A stretch of 64,000 nt of DNA from NCBI RefSeq assembly GCF_019931275.1, contig NZ_JAIOTY010000002.1:1452631-1516630 (forward strand). Reading direction: 5' to 3'. Position 1 is the first letter of the stretch, and each line of letters starts with the position of its first letter. Made by a program: the position numbers and the translations under genes. The notes below the pieces were generated by a model. It worked only from the letters and a program-made list of their open reading frames with translations, was not told the origin of the DNA and did no database searches. Positions 17,950-25,959 of this stretch are shown here, one piece after another. Origin of the DNA: Nitratidesulfovibrio sp. SRB-5 (lineage in GTDB: Bacteria > Desulfobacterota > Desulfovibrionia > Desulfovibrionales > Desulfovibrionaceae).

Positions 17950-18381
17950 CTACTTCTTCTTGGGAGCGGCGTCCTTCTTGGCCTGCGCGCTCATGTGGCA
18001 GGGACGGCAGCCCGAGAATTCGGGATTGTCCTTGGCCATCTGCTTGTGGCAGCCGTAGCAGGAACGGTCGGTGTCCTTGGCGTGGTACGCCACGAACATG
18101 CTCATGGTGTCACGCTCGCGCGGGCCGGGGGTGGCATGGCAGTCGTTGTTGGTGCACGAGGCAAAGGGCTTCGCGGGGTCGGGCGTGTCGTGGTGACACT
18201 GCTCGCACGCAACGTCCTTGTGGGTGGTGTGGTTGAACTTCACGTGCATCCGCTTGGAGGTGCCGTGCTTCAGCTCTATGGCCTTCTTCGGGGCCTTGGC
18301 GGCGTCTCCGGCGTCTGCCGCCAGGGACGTGCCTGCCACGAGAAGGGTCAGTGCAAACAGGGAGATGACCAGGTATTTCAT
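17950..18381 (-). CDS. Tetraheme cytochrome c3-type subunit of formate dehydrogenase
   Basis: A 143-residue periplasmic cytochrome with a signal peptide (cleavage near residue 22, after TSLA). Four covalent haem sites are visible: CEQCH, CTNNDCH (a CX4CH site typical of cytochrome c3), CYGCH and CRPCH, with extra His residues (HVKFNHTTHKD) for axial ligation. It is the last gene of fdhA-fdhB-fdhE-c3, the layout of Desulfovibrio FdhABC3 enzymes, where the cytochrome takes electrons from the FdhB Fe-S clusters and passes them to the periplasmic cytochrome pool. AGGAG precedes the ATG; the gap to fdhE is only 14 bases. Confidence 0.93.
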   Translation of the reverse strand: MKYLVISLFALTLLVAGTSLAADAGDAAKAPKKAIELKHGTSKRMHVKFNHTTHKDVACEQCHHDTPDPAKPFASCTNNDCHATPGPRERDTMSMFVAYHAKDTDRSCYGCHKQMAKDNPEFSGCRPCHMSAQAKKDAAPKKK

Positions 18382-18395
18382 CAAGGTGCTCCTGT

Positions 18396-19361
18396 TCAAT
18401 ACATATTCCAGAAGGAAGGTCTGAGCGGGCGCAACTTCTTGCGCGCCGCGACCATGTCCAGATGCATCATGCCCAGGGCCAGGGCGTCCAGATTGGGGAC
18501 GGCCTCGCGTTCCCGCAGGTCCACGGTGGGACAATAGGTGTTGCACTTGGTGCACCAGTCCAGCCGTTCGCCTCGGGCGGCCTCGGTTTCGCGCAGCATT
18601 TCCATGGTGCCGCTGGCCTCCTTTCCGCACGAGGGGCAGGCCCCCCGCAGGAACTTCCAGCCAGTTCCGCATTGCGAACAATGCAGATGCTTCTTGCCGC
18701 CGCCACCGGCCAGGTAGGCGTTCCTTTCGTCCAGCATGGGCTTGTCCAGCCAGGCGATGGTGGGAAAGGCGCCGCACACCGGGCAGTAGCCCTGCTGCCA
18801 TGCCCCGTCCTTGTCCCAGGGGGTTTCCCCGTCTTCGGGCAGGGCGTTGGCAACCATGGCATGCAGCACCGGCGACAGCACGAAGCCGGTGACGAACGCA
18901 AGCACCTCCGGATCCACGCCGCCATCACTGGCGATGGATTCGATGGACCTGCCCGCCACCACGGCCTCGGCCAGGGCGTCGCGGCTGTCATTGGAGTCCA
19001 TTGGGGCTTCCGTCGGGGTTTCCACCGGGCGCAGGAAGAACGCCCGCAACGCTTTCGCGTGCGGCGCCACCGCTTCTATGGTGGTCAGAAGCGGCAACAG
19101 TTCTTCCGCCGCCTGGCGCATGGGCCCGGCTGCGCCGGACAGGGAAACGCCCGCCAGCAGGGATACCCCCTGCTGGGCGCGGTCCCACTGGAGTTCCGGC
19201 AGGCGCAGGCCCGCCTGGCGCACGGACTCCGCCAGTTTTCCGGCCAGCGCGTCGCCGGCGGAAAGCAGGGGTTCGAAGGCCCGCAGCACGGGTTCAAGGA
19301 CAGGACGACGGGCGGTGACATCAGCCAGCGTATCCGCGACACTTTGGTGTTTGGCGGCCAT
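18396..19361 (-). CDS. fdhE: Formate dehydrogenase accessory protein FdhE
   Basis: A 321-residue cytoplasmic protein with the FdhE arrangement: a helical N-terminal half, then rubredoxin-like metal knuckles CPVC, CSQC, CPSC and CTKC, and the conserved GMMHLDMVA near the C-terminus. FdhE proteins are needed for maturation of exported formate dehydrogenases, probably by binding the catalytic subunit before Tat export. ATG 19361 is chosen for its GGAG six bases upstream; an in-frame ATG 39 bases earlier lacks one. It lies between fdhB and cytochrome c3. A second FdhE occurs in the neighbouring operon with different N-terminal sequence, suggesting each serves its own enzyme. Confidence 0.92.
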   Translation of the reverse strand: MAAKHQSVADTLADVTARRPVLEPVLRAFEPLLSAGDALAGKLAESVRQAGLRLPELQWDRAQQGVSLLAGVSLSGAAGPMRQAAEELLPLLTTIEAVAPHAKALRAFFLRPVETPTEAPMDSNDSRDALAEAVVAGRSIESIASDGGVDPEVLAFVTGFVLSPVLHAMVANALPEDGETPWDKDGAWQQGYCPVCGAFPTIAWLDKPMLDERNAYLAGGGGKKHLHCSQCGTGWKFLRGACPSCGKEASGTMEMLRETEAARGERLDWCTKCNTYCPTVDLREREAVPNLDALALGMMHLDMVAARKKLRPLRPSFWNMY

Positions 19362-19436
19362 GAATGCTCCACGAGAACCGGAGGCCGGGGCCTCCATCAA
19401 AGGGTGAACGCGGCGCGCAGGGCGCCCGCAAGCCTG

Positions 19437-20096
19437 CTACATGAAACCGGCGTACTCGTAGTAATGCTCTTTTTCTTCCGCCAGCAGGTAGATGACGCTC
19501 ACGTCTTCCATGTCCACCAGATGGGCCTTGGGAAAGCGTTCCTTGGCGAACGCAAGGCGCTTCTGCGCAACGGCCAGTATTTCCTCGCGCTCGCCGAAGA
19601 CCATGGTGCCGGTGGGGCAGGTCTTCACGCAGATGGGCTGCATGCCCGCGGAAACGCGGTCGAAGCACATGTCGCACTTGGTGATGCGCTTGGTCTTGGG
19701 GTCGATGCGGGGGATGTTGTACGGACAGGCCTCGGCAACCGCCTTGGCGTCGGCCGGGCTGAGCTTGGCCGACTTTTCGGTGGCCAGCACGGCGCCGGTC
19801 TTCTTGTCCTTGATCATGGCGCCGGGCACGGCCATGTCGGCCACGTCCACGCACACCGGGGTCACGCAGTGGCGGCACTGGTCGGGGAAGAAGTTCCAGA
19901 CCACAACGCCTTCCTTGGTCAGCCGCTCGTTGAAGCGGACGATCTTGAGGTTGTTGGGGTTGAGGTCCGGCGGATTCTGGTGCGAACCGCGCTGCTTGGT
20001 CTCGTTGGCGGGCAGGTCGTGCCATTCCTTGCAGGCCAGCTGGCAGCCGCGACATGCCGTGCATCGGGTTGTATCAACTAAAAATGCCTTGGGCAT
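19437..20096 (-). CDS. fdhB: Formate dehydrogenase iron-sulfur subunit FdhB
   Basis: A 219-residue ferredoxin-type subunit with Cys groups for four [4Fe-4S] clusters: CTACRGCQLAC near the start, CRHCVTPVC, CPYNIPR, and CDMCFDR followed by CVKTCP. It carries electrons from the FdhA active site to the cytochrome c3 encoded in the same operon. It has no signal peptide or membrane anchor, as expected of a partner that rides the FdhA Tat signal to the periplasm. AAGGAG lies 7 bases before the ATG. A strong hairpin separates it from fdhA. Confidence 0.95.
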   Translation of the reverse strand: MPKAFLVDTTRCTACRGCQLACKEWHDLPANETKQRGSHQNPPDLNPNNLKIVRFNERLTKEGVVVWNFFPDQCRHCVTPVCVDVADMAVPGAMIKDKKTGAVLATEKSAKLSPADAKAVAEACPYNIPRIDPKTKRITKCDMCFDRVSAGMQPICVKTCPTGTMVFGEREEILAVAQKRLAFAKERFPKAHLVDMEDVSVIYLLAEEKEHYYEYAGFM

Positions 20097-20114
20097 CGTA
20101 GTGCTCCTTGGAGG

Positions 20115-20141
20115 GGGCGCGCCCCGCGGCGGGGCGCGCCC
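20115..20141. other. GC-only intercistronic hairpin between fdhA and fdhB
   Basis: An 11-bp perfect stem (20115-20125 with 20131-20141) with a 5-base loop lies just after the fdhA stop and before the fdhB Shine-Dalgarno. No T-tract, so more likely an mRNA-stability or processing element than a terminator. Confidence 0.6.
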
Positions 20142-20149
20142 TGTTCCGG

Positions 20150-23100
20150 TTAGGCTATTTCGGTCAGCTTGTCGGCCTTGCGCAAGTTGACGAGACAGGC
20201 CTTGCTTTCGGGAATGGTGGTGTTCGGGTCGTACGCGCCGACGGTAAGGCGGTTGGTGGAGTCACCGCACTTGGGCGTGGTCCAGCCGTAGGCGAAAGGC
20301 ATGCCCACGAGGTGCACCGTCTTGCCCAGGATGGTGAAGGGCCGGATGCGCACGGTGACCATGGCAATGGCCTCCACGCGCCCGCGCGCACTTTCCACGA
20401 TCACGCCGTCGCCGTTGTTGATGCCCTTTTCCTTGGCCAGTTCGTGGCTCATCTCAATGTAGAGCTGAGGCTCGGTTTCCAGCAGGTTGGGCACGTTGCG
20501 CGTTTCGCCGCCGCCGCACCAGTGTTCCGTCAGGCTGTAGGTGGTGAGCACGTACGGGTAGTTGGGGTCGGCCGCCTTGGCCATCTGGTCCATGTCCGAG
20601 GTGTGGAACTTGTACACCGGGCTGGACAGCTGCTTGGAGAACGGGTGGCTGTCCAGCGGGGTTTCCGCGGGTTCGTAGTGCTCGGGGAAGGGACCGTCCA
20701 CGCGGCCGGTGCCGTAGAACTGGGCCAGGCCGTCCTTGGTCATGATGAAGGGCAGCTTGCCCTTTTCCTTGTCGGCCATGGGCGGCCACGGGCCGTCGGG
20801 CACGTCGCCGATCCACTTGGAGCCGTCCCATTCGATGACGGCCTTCTTGGGGTTGAACGGCTTGCCGTTCACGTCCACCGAGGCGCGGTTGTACAGCACG
20901 CGGCGGTTCACCGGCCAACACCACGACCAGTTGGGGAACAGGCCGATGTTGGCCTGCATGGGCGTCTGGCTGGCGTCGCGCTTCTTGGACTTGTTGCCGG
21001 CTTCTTCGGTGAAGCTGCCCGCGTAGACCCAGTTCAGCGACGAGGTGGAACCGTCGTCCTTCAGCTGGGCAAAGGCGGGCACCAGCTGGCCGCGCTTGTA
21101 TTCCTTGTCGCCGATCTTGGTATCTGCCCAGAAGAAGCCGTTGATGCGGCGGGTCCATTCCTCGGGGTCGTACTTTTCGGTCCAGTGCATCTTCAGCAGG
21201 GGCTCGGGCAGGATGCCGCCTTCCTTCCTGTACAGGTCGCGGATCTTGTTGATCAGCGGCACGAAGATGTCGGCGAAGTTGCGGGCCTGTCCGGCAGGCT
21301 CCACCGCCTTGTCGAACCACTGCAACCAGCGGCCGCTGTTGCTGATGGTGCCCGCCTTTTCGATGCGGTGGGCGGACGGCAGCAGGAACACCTCGGTCTT
21401 CTTGGTCTTGGGATCAACGCCGGGGCGTTTCCAGTTGTCCGTGGTTTCCGAGTTGTGCAGTTCGGAGCAGACCAGCCAGTCCAGCTTGTCCAGCGCCGCG
21501 CGCATCTTGTTGGTGTTGGAGAAGCTGTTCATCGGGTTGACCCCGAAGATGAACCCGCCCTTGATCTTGCCATGGTACATCTTGTCCATGACGTACATGT
21601 ACGAGCAGTCTTCGCCGGGTTCGAGCTTCGGCAGGTATTCGTAGCAGAAGTCGTTTTCAGGCGTGGCCGCGTCGCCGTACCAGCCCTTCAGCAGGCTGGC
21701 CACGTACTTGGGACGGTTGCTCCACCAGTTGGCGCTGTTCTTCACCGTGGTGACCGGGGTGTTGGCCTTGTTGTAGTCGGCCAGGGTCTGCCAGGTGGAC
21801 ACGGGCAGGTTGTGGTAGCCCGGCAGCGAGCTGTACAGCAGGCCGTGGTCGGTGGAACCCTGCACGTTGGGTTCGCCGCGCAGGGCGTTGATGCCGCCGC
21901 CCGCGATGCCGATGTTGCCCAGCAGCAGCTGGATGAGCGACGAGGCGCGGATGTTCTGCACGCCCACGGTGTGCTGGGTCCAGCCCAGGGCGTACATGAT
22001 GGTGCCCGCCTTGTCCGGCTTGCCGGTGGCGCAGAACGCATCGTACACGCGCAGCAGGTTTTCCTCGGACACGCCGGTGACGTCGGAGACGTTCTTCAGC
22101 GTGTAGCGCGAGTAGTGCTTCTTCATCAGGTTGAAGACGCAGCGCTCGTTCTTGAGGGTTTCGTCGATGACCGGGCCGCCGTCGGGACCCTTTTCGAAGG
22201 CCCACTTGGACTGGTCGTACTTGCGGGTCTTGGGGTCGTACCCGCTGAAGAGGCCGTCGTTGAACTCGTAGTCCTTGCCGACGACAAAGGCGAAGTTGGT
22301 GTAGTTGAAGACGTACTCCTTGAAAAAGAGTTCCTTTTCAAGGATGTAGTTGATCATGCCGCCCAGGAAGGGGATGTCCGTGCCCGAACGCAGGGGCACG
22401 TGGAAATCGCAGCGTGCCGAGGTGCGGGAGAACTTGGGGTCCACGTGCATGAGCACGGCGCCGTTTTCCTTGGCGCGCATGACCCACTTGAAGGCGACAG
22501 GATGGTGTTCCGCGGCATTGCTGCCGATAATAAGCACTGCATCGCTATTCTTGATATCGATCCAGTGGTTCGTCATAGCCCCGCGACCGAACGACTCTGC
22601 CAGAGCCGCAACAGTGGGACTGTGTCAGACCCGGGCCTGGTGGTCCATTTGGACCATACCCAGGCTTCGTATGGCTTGATGGATGACGGCGCATTCCTCG
22701 TTGGAGGCGTGCGAGGTACCCATCATGAAAAGCGAATCCACGCGGTTGACGGTCTGGCCCTTTTCGTTCTTGAGGACCATGTCCTTGTCGCGGGCGTCCT
22801 TAACGCGGCGCGCGATCTGGTTCAGGGTCCAGTCCCAGTCCTTCTCCACCCACTTGTCGCTGTGCGGAGCGCGGTACAGCGGCTTCGTCAGGCGATGCGG
22901 GTTGGTGTACATGGAGAAGAGGGCCGCGCCCTTGGCGCACAGCGCCCCTTCGTTCACCGGAAAGTCCGGGTCGCCTTCGGTCGAAACGAGCTTGCCGTTG
23001 CGCACGTAAGCGATGATCTGACAACAGACGGAACAGAAGGGGCAGACGCTGCCCACTTCCTTTGCGCCTTCGATCTTGAGCTTGCTGGCATACGCCTGCG

Positions 23101-23191
23101 CTTCAGCAAGATCGAACCCAAGCTGGCCGAGCGAGAGGCCGACAGCGCTCACGCTCATGAGCTTGAGAAAACTCCGCCGCGTAGTGTTCAT
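20150..23191 (-). CDS. fdhA: Formate dehydrogenase catalytic subunit FdhA, selenoprotein (cytochrome c3-linked operon)
   Basis: A 1013-residue W/Mo-bis-MGD formate dehydrogenase read through an in-frame TGA at 22627-22625 as selenocysteine 189, in the context ARV-Sec-HSPTVA. A Tat signal (TTRRSFLKL) opens the protein and a [4Fe-4S] motif CPFCSVCC follows near residue 50. Downstream of Sec come SFGRGAMTNHW and the molybdopterin domains typical of the family. AAGGAG lies 7 bases before the ATG at 23191. A SECIS-like hairpin sits about 23 bases after the TGA. It oxidises formate (or reduces CO2) in the periplasm. Reading the TGA as stop would leave two meaningless halves of one conserved protein. 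Confidence 0.96.
22592..22608 (-). promoter_or_regulatory. SECIS-like hairpin of first fdhA
   Basis: On the mRNA strand CGGCTCTGGCAGAGTCG folds into a 7-bp stem with a GGC loop starting with G, about 23 bases after the UGA, within the spacing known for bacterial SECIS elements bound by SelB. The identical 17 bases occur at the same distance in the second fdhA. Confidence 0.7.
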
Positions 23192-23519
23192 GTTCCACTC
23201 CTTGTTAAAACCCCTCACAAGTCCGGAGGGTCGGTGGACCCTCCAAGCAGAATCCGCGAAACCGTGCGCGCGGTCGCGCGCGTCCCCCCGCAGATGGAGG
23301 GGATACGACACGATGCCGCCGGGCGTGCACGGGAATGGGCGCCGTCGCGGTTCCGCAGGTTGGCGGGGCGGTCAGGCGGGCCTGCTGGCGCCGCGAGACC
23401 GGTACGACCCTTGGTCCTGCCGGAGAAGATGGCCTGATGGCACCTTCGCATCGTATCTTTTGGGGGCACCTTAACAGGGTTTGTGGTGAAAACAAGAAAA
23501 TATTAATAGAAAACAGTGA

Positions 23520-23537
23520 GTTAAACACAGCATATGC
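23520..23537 (-). promoter_or_regulatory. Conserved block upstream of first fdh operon
   Basis: gttaaacacagcatatgc (+ strand) matches 15 of 18 bases with 29170-29187 upstream of the second operon and contains the palindrome GCATATGC. It lies about 330 bases before fdhA. A shared regulator site is likely; the factor is unknown. Confidence 0.5.
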
Positions 23538-23595
23538 GCAGGCTTTGTCACAGCGTGGCACAGGCGCAGTGTGTCTTGTGGTTATTTACGGTTAT

Positions 23596-23619
23596 TTTTG
23601 GTTTGTTGTGCGGTTTTGC
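23596..23619 (-). promoter_or_regulatory. Second conserved block upstream of first fdh operon
   Basis: A T/G-rich stretch (ttttggtttgttgtg then ggttttgc) closely matches 29225-29250 upstream of the other fdh operon, allowing a small gap. Both blocks occur in the same order in the two leaders. Confidence 0.4.
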
Positions 23620-23902
23620 ATGGTGCCGCCTTCAAGTGCTGAAAATGCAGATGGTTGCGCGACCAACCCGGAGGATGGAGCGCGCAGTCGAGCATGCGGC
23701 GGGAGTTGGTGGTCGATCTGGTGGTCAGGTCTTGTGGTCGGAAGCTGGGACGGTGAACCTTACCATGCAAGAGCGCCCCGGGCGTGCATGGCGGACGGTG
23801 CCGCCAGCAGCGCGGGGCGCTGGAGTGGTGATGTTGCTCTGCGTGCTGGCCTTGTGTCGAGCGGTGCCGCATGCGCGAGCGGCCCGGACATGTGCCGCCG
23901 CT

Positions 23903-23985
23903 CGCGTGGGATCGGGCCGGTCGCGTGGGATCGGGCCGGTCACGTGGGATCGGGCTGGTCGCGTGGGATCGGGCCGGTCGCGTGG
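23903..23985. repeat. 19-bp tandem repeat, about 4.4 copies
   Basis: Head-to-tail units of cgcgtgggatcgggccggt; unit 3 has two changes, the others are identical. The array begins 9 bases beyond the stop of the second fdhE gene on the minus strand, between the two fdh operons. Confidence 0.93.
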
Positions 23986-23993
23986 TTGCCGCG

Positions 23994-25007
23994 TCAGGCT
24001 GAGGTTTTTGCGCCAGGTTCCTTGCCTGATCCGCCTGTTCGGGCGGGCCGCGTGGTGTCGTCCACGCCGCCCGGCAAGAAGCCCTTTTCCTGCAACAGCA
24101 TGTCCAGGTGGGCCATGCCCAGCGGCAGCACCGAGGGCACGTCGCTGCTGCGGTGGCGCAGGTCGGCCGCCAGAATGTACCGGCGGCAGGAGGCGCAGGC
24201 CTCGGCGCGCTCGTCCTCGAACCCCTGCACGTAGCGCAGGGTGATGTTGTCCGGCTTGTCCACCCCGCAGAAGGGGCAGGCGGTGCGCTGGTGGCGCCAG
24301 GTGTGGTCGCACAGCGCGCAGACCAGCCAGCGCTGGCCTCCTTCACCGCGCAGCACCCCCAGCTTGGGGGCCGTGCCGCATACCGGGCAGTGGCCGTGGG
24401 TCCAGCCTTCGGCATGCGGGGCAAGGGAGGGCGCCACGGCACGCTGCACCCGGCGGGCGGCGGCAGTGGCCAGCTGCATGGCTACGAAGCCAACGGCGTC
24501 GGGCGAAAGTCCGGCACTGCGTGCCCATTCCTGGGCGGCGGCGATGCGCCCGGTCAGCGCCCATGCCGCCAGTTGGCGGGGCAGGGGGGGCTGGCTGGCG
24601 TCTTGCGGCGTGTCCTGCTTCCCGTCCGACGTCCCTTCCTTTGTCGGGGCCAGTTGCATCAGTCGGGCCAGTTCGCGCACGTCGTTTGCCACGGCGGGCA
24701 GCCCGGCGGCGATGGCCGGGGCCAGCAGGGCCAGGGCATGGGCCAGGAAGGCGTCATCCAGCGCGGGGCCGTCGGGCAGTTCATCGGCGGGCAGCAGGGC
24801 GCGGCCCTGCGCGAAAAGATCGGGTTCCACCCGCACCGGAGGCACGGGGACCGCACCGACGGGGTCGGCCATCTCCGCCAGTTCCGCCTGGGCCACGCTG
24901 AGTGCGCGGAACGCGGCGATGAGCGGCGCGTGTTCTGGGTGGCGGGCCAGCAGGCGGTCGAGGGTTTCGGAGGTGGTGCCGGAGAGGGAGGGGGCAGCGT
25001 CGGGCAT
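23994..25007 (-). CDS. fdhE: Formate dehydrogenase accessory protein FdhE (second copy)
   Basis: A 337-residue FdhE homologue with four zinc-knuckle CXXC pairs (CPVC, CALC, CPFC, CASC) and the family C-terminal motif LGMAHLDMLLQEKGFLPGG. The N-terminal half is Ala/Pro-rich and diverges from the copy at 18396-19361, fitting a dedicated chaperone for the fdhA-fdhB pair encoded upstream. Two in-frame ATGs are close together; I prefer 25007 because AAGGA lies 7 bases upstream, against only 1 base for 25013. It follows fdhB after a 294-base gap containing a strong hairpin. The last 20 residues are low-complexity and end beside a repeat array. Confidence 0.88.
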   Translation of the reverse strand: MPDAAPSLSGTTSETLDRLLARHPEHAPLIAAFRALSVAQAELAEMADPVGAVPVPPVRVEPDLFAQGRALLPADELPDGPALDDAFLAHALALLAPAIAAGLPAVANDVRELARLMQLAPTKEGTSDGKQDTPQDASQPPLPRQLAAWALTGRIAAAQEWARSAGLSPDAVGFVAMQLATAAARRVQRAVAPSLAPHAEGWTHGHCPVCGTAPKLGVLRGEGGQRWLVCALCDHTWRHQRTACPFCGVDKPDNITLRYVQGFEDERAEACASCRRYILAADLRHRSSDVPSVLPLGMAHLDMLLQEKGFLPGGVDDTTRPARTGGSGKEPGAKTSA

Positions 25008-25255
25008 GGGCATGTCCTTGGTATGCTGGCTGTGGGGGATGGCTGCACGTGCGGCGGCGCGTGCACCCGCGTACCTGCGCCGTGGCGGCGCCATCTCGCA
25101 AGGTGGCTGTAGGCCACATGGGGCGCGGCGTCCACCGGGTATCGGGTGGCGCTGCGACTGGCCGGGGTCGGGATCGTGCCCGGCCCGCACAGGATTCATC
25201 TGGGCCCGCGCGGGGTCCGCGCAAGGTGCGGGCGGTACCACGCGGGCTGCCGCAT

Positions 25256-25294
25256 GGTGGCAGGCGGAAACGCGTCCTGCCTGCCACCTTTTTT
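25256..25294 (+). terminator. Hairpin with T-tract on the + strand, between fdhB and fdhE
   Basis: A 10-bp perfect stem (25256-25265 with 25279-25288) is followed on the + strand by six Ts. The surrounding genes are on the minus strand, where the same stem has no U-tract. It could stabilise the fdhAB message 3' end, or stop an antisense transcript. Confidence 0.5.
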
Positions 25295-25301
25295 GCGGGG
25301 G

Positions 25302-25949
25302 TTACACGCCCGCCGCGTACTTGTGGTACTTCAGCGGGTCGTCCGTCACGATGAAGATGACGCGCACGTCGTCGGCGTTCAGCGCCTGGGCCTTGGGCCA
25401 CGTCTTCTTCAGGATGTCCACGCGCCGTCTGGCTTCCGCGAGCATGGCGTCACGCTCGCCAAAGACCATGGCCCCGGTGGGGCACGAGAGCACGCAGGCG
25501 GGGGTAAGCCCGCTGGTGATGCGGTCGAAGCACATGGTGCACTTGCGCATCACCTTGGTGTCCGGGTCCTGCCGGGGGATGTTGAAGGGACACACGCTCA
25601 GCGACATCTCGAAGTCGCTCTGGCTGGTGCCCTCGGTGTACACCACCGCGCCGGTGGCGTCGTCGTGGATCATCTCGTCGCCTTTCGCGCCCGCCAGACA
25701 CGGCGGGTTCATGCAGTGGCGGCACATGTCCGAGAAGAAGTGCCAGTAGGTCTTGCCTTCCTTGGTTCTGCCGTCCTCGAAGCGCACCACCTTGAAGGTC
25801 TGGTGGCTGAAGTCCGGCGGGTTCTGGTAGGTGCCGGTCTGCTTGGTCCTGGTGCCGGGCAGGCCGTTCCATTGCTTGCAGGCCACCTGGCAACCCCGGC
25901 AGCCGGTGCAGCGGGAAACGTCGACGAGTATGGACTTTCCGTCAGCCAT
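25302..25949 (-). CDS. fdhB: Formate dehydrogenase iron-sulfur subunit FdhB (second copy)
   Basis: A 215-residue four-cluster ferredoxin-like subunit: CTGCRGCQVAC, CRHCMNPPC, CPFNIPR, CTMCFDR and CVLSCP in the order expected for FdhB. It accepts electrons from the adjacent FdhA. This operon encodes no cytochrome, so a separate periplasmic cytochrome c3 is the probable acceptor, as for Desulfovibrio FdhAB enzymes. GGGGGTGA precedes the ATG, and only 10 bases separate it from the end of fdhA. Confidence 0.95.
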   Translation of the reverse strand: MADGKSILVDVSRCTGCRGCQVACKQWNGLPGTRTKQTGTYQNPPDFSHQTFKVVRFEDGRTKEGKTYWHFFSDMCRHCMNPPCLAGAKGDEMIHDDATGAVVYTEGTSQSDFEMSLSVCPFNIPRQDPDTKVMRKCTMCFDRITSGLTPACVLSCPTGAMVFGERDAMLAEARRRVDILKKTWPKAQALNADDVRVIFIVTDDPLKYHKYAAGV

Positions 25950-25959
25950 GACTCACCCC

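Larger units (their letters stand above)
23192..23993. other. Regulatory region upstream of the first fdh operon
   Basis: No gene. An AT-rich core (about 23470-23630) contrasts with its surroundings and contains two blocks also found upstream of the second fdh operon. Towards the second fdhE gene it becomes GC-rich and ends in the 19-bp repeat array. Confidence 0.6.

Noticed and set aside
22577-22627. Stop codon splitting fdhA into two genes or a pseudogene
   Set aside because: The TGA is in the known selenocysteine context, the frame continues, a SECIS-like hairpin follows, and the second fdhA shows the same arrangement.
20108-23437. 1109-codon plus-strand frame opposite the first fdhA
   Set aside because: Antisense shadow of fdhA with Val/Gly/His-rich composition and no motifs.
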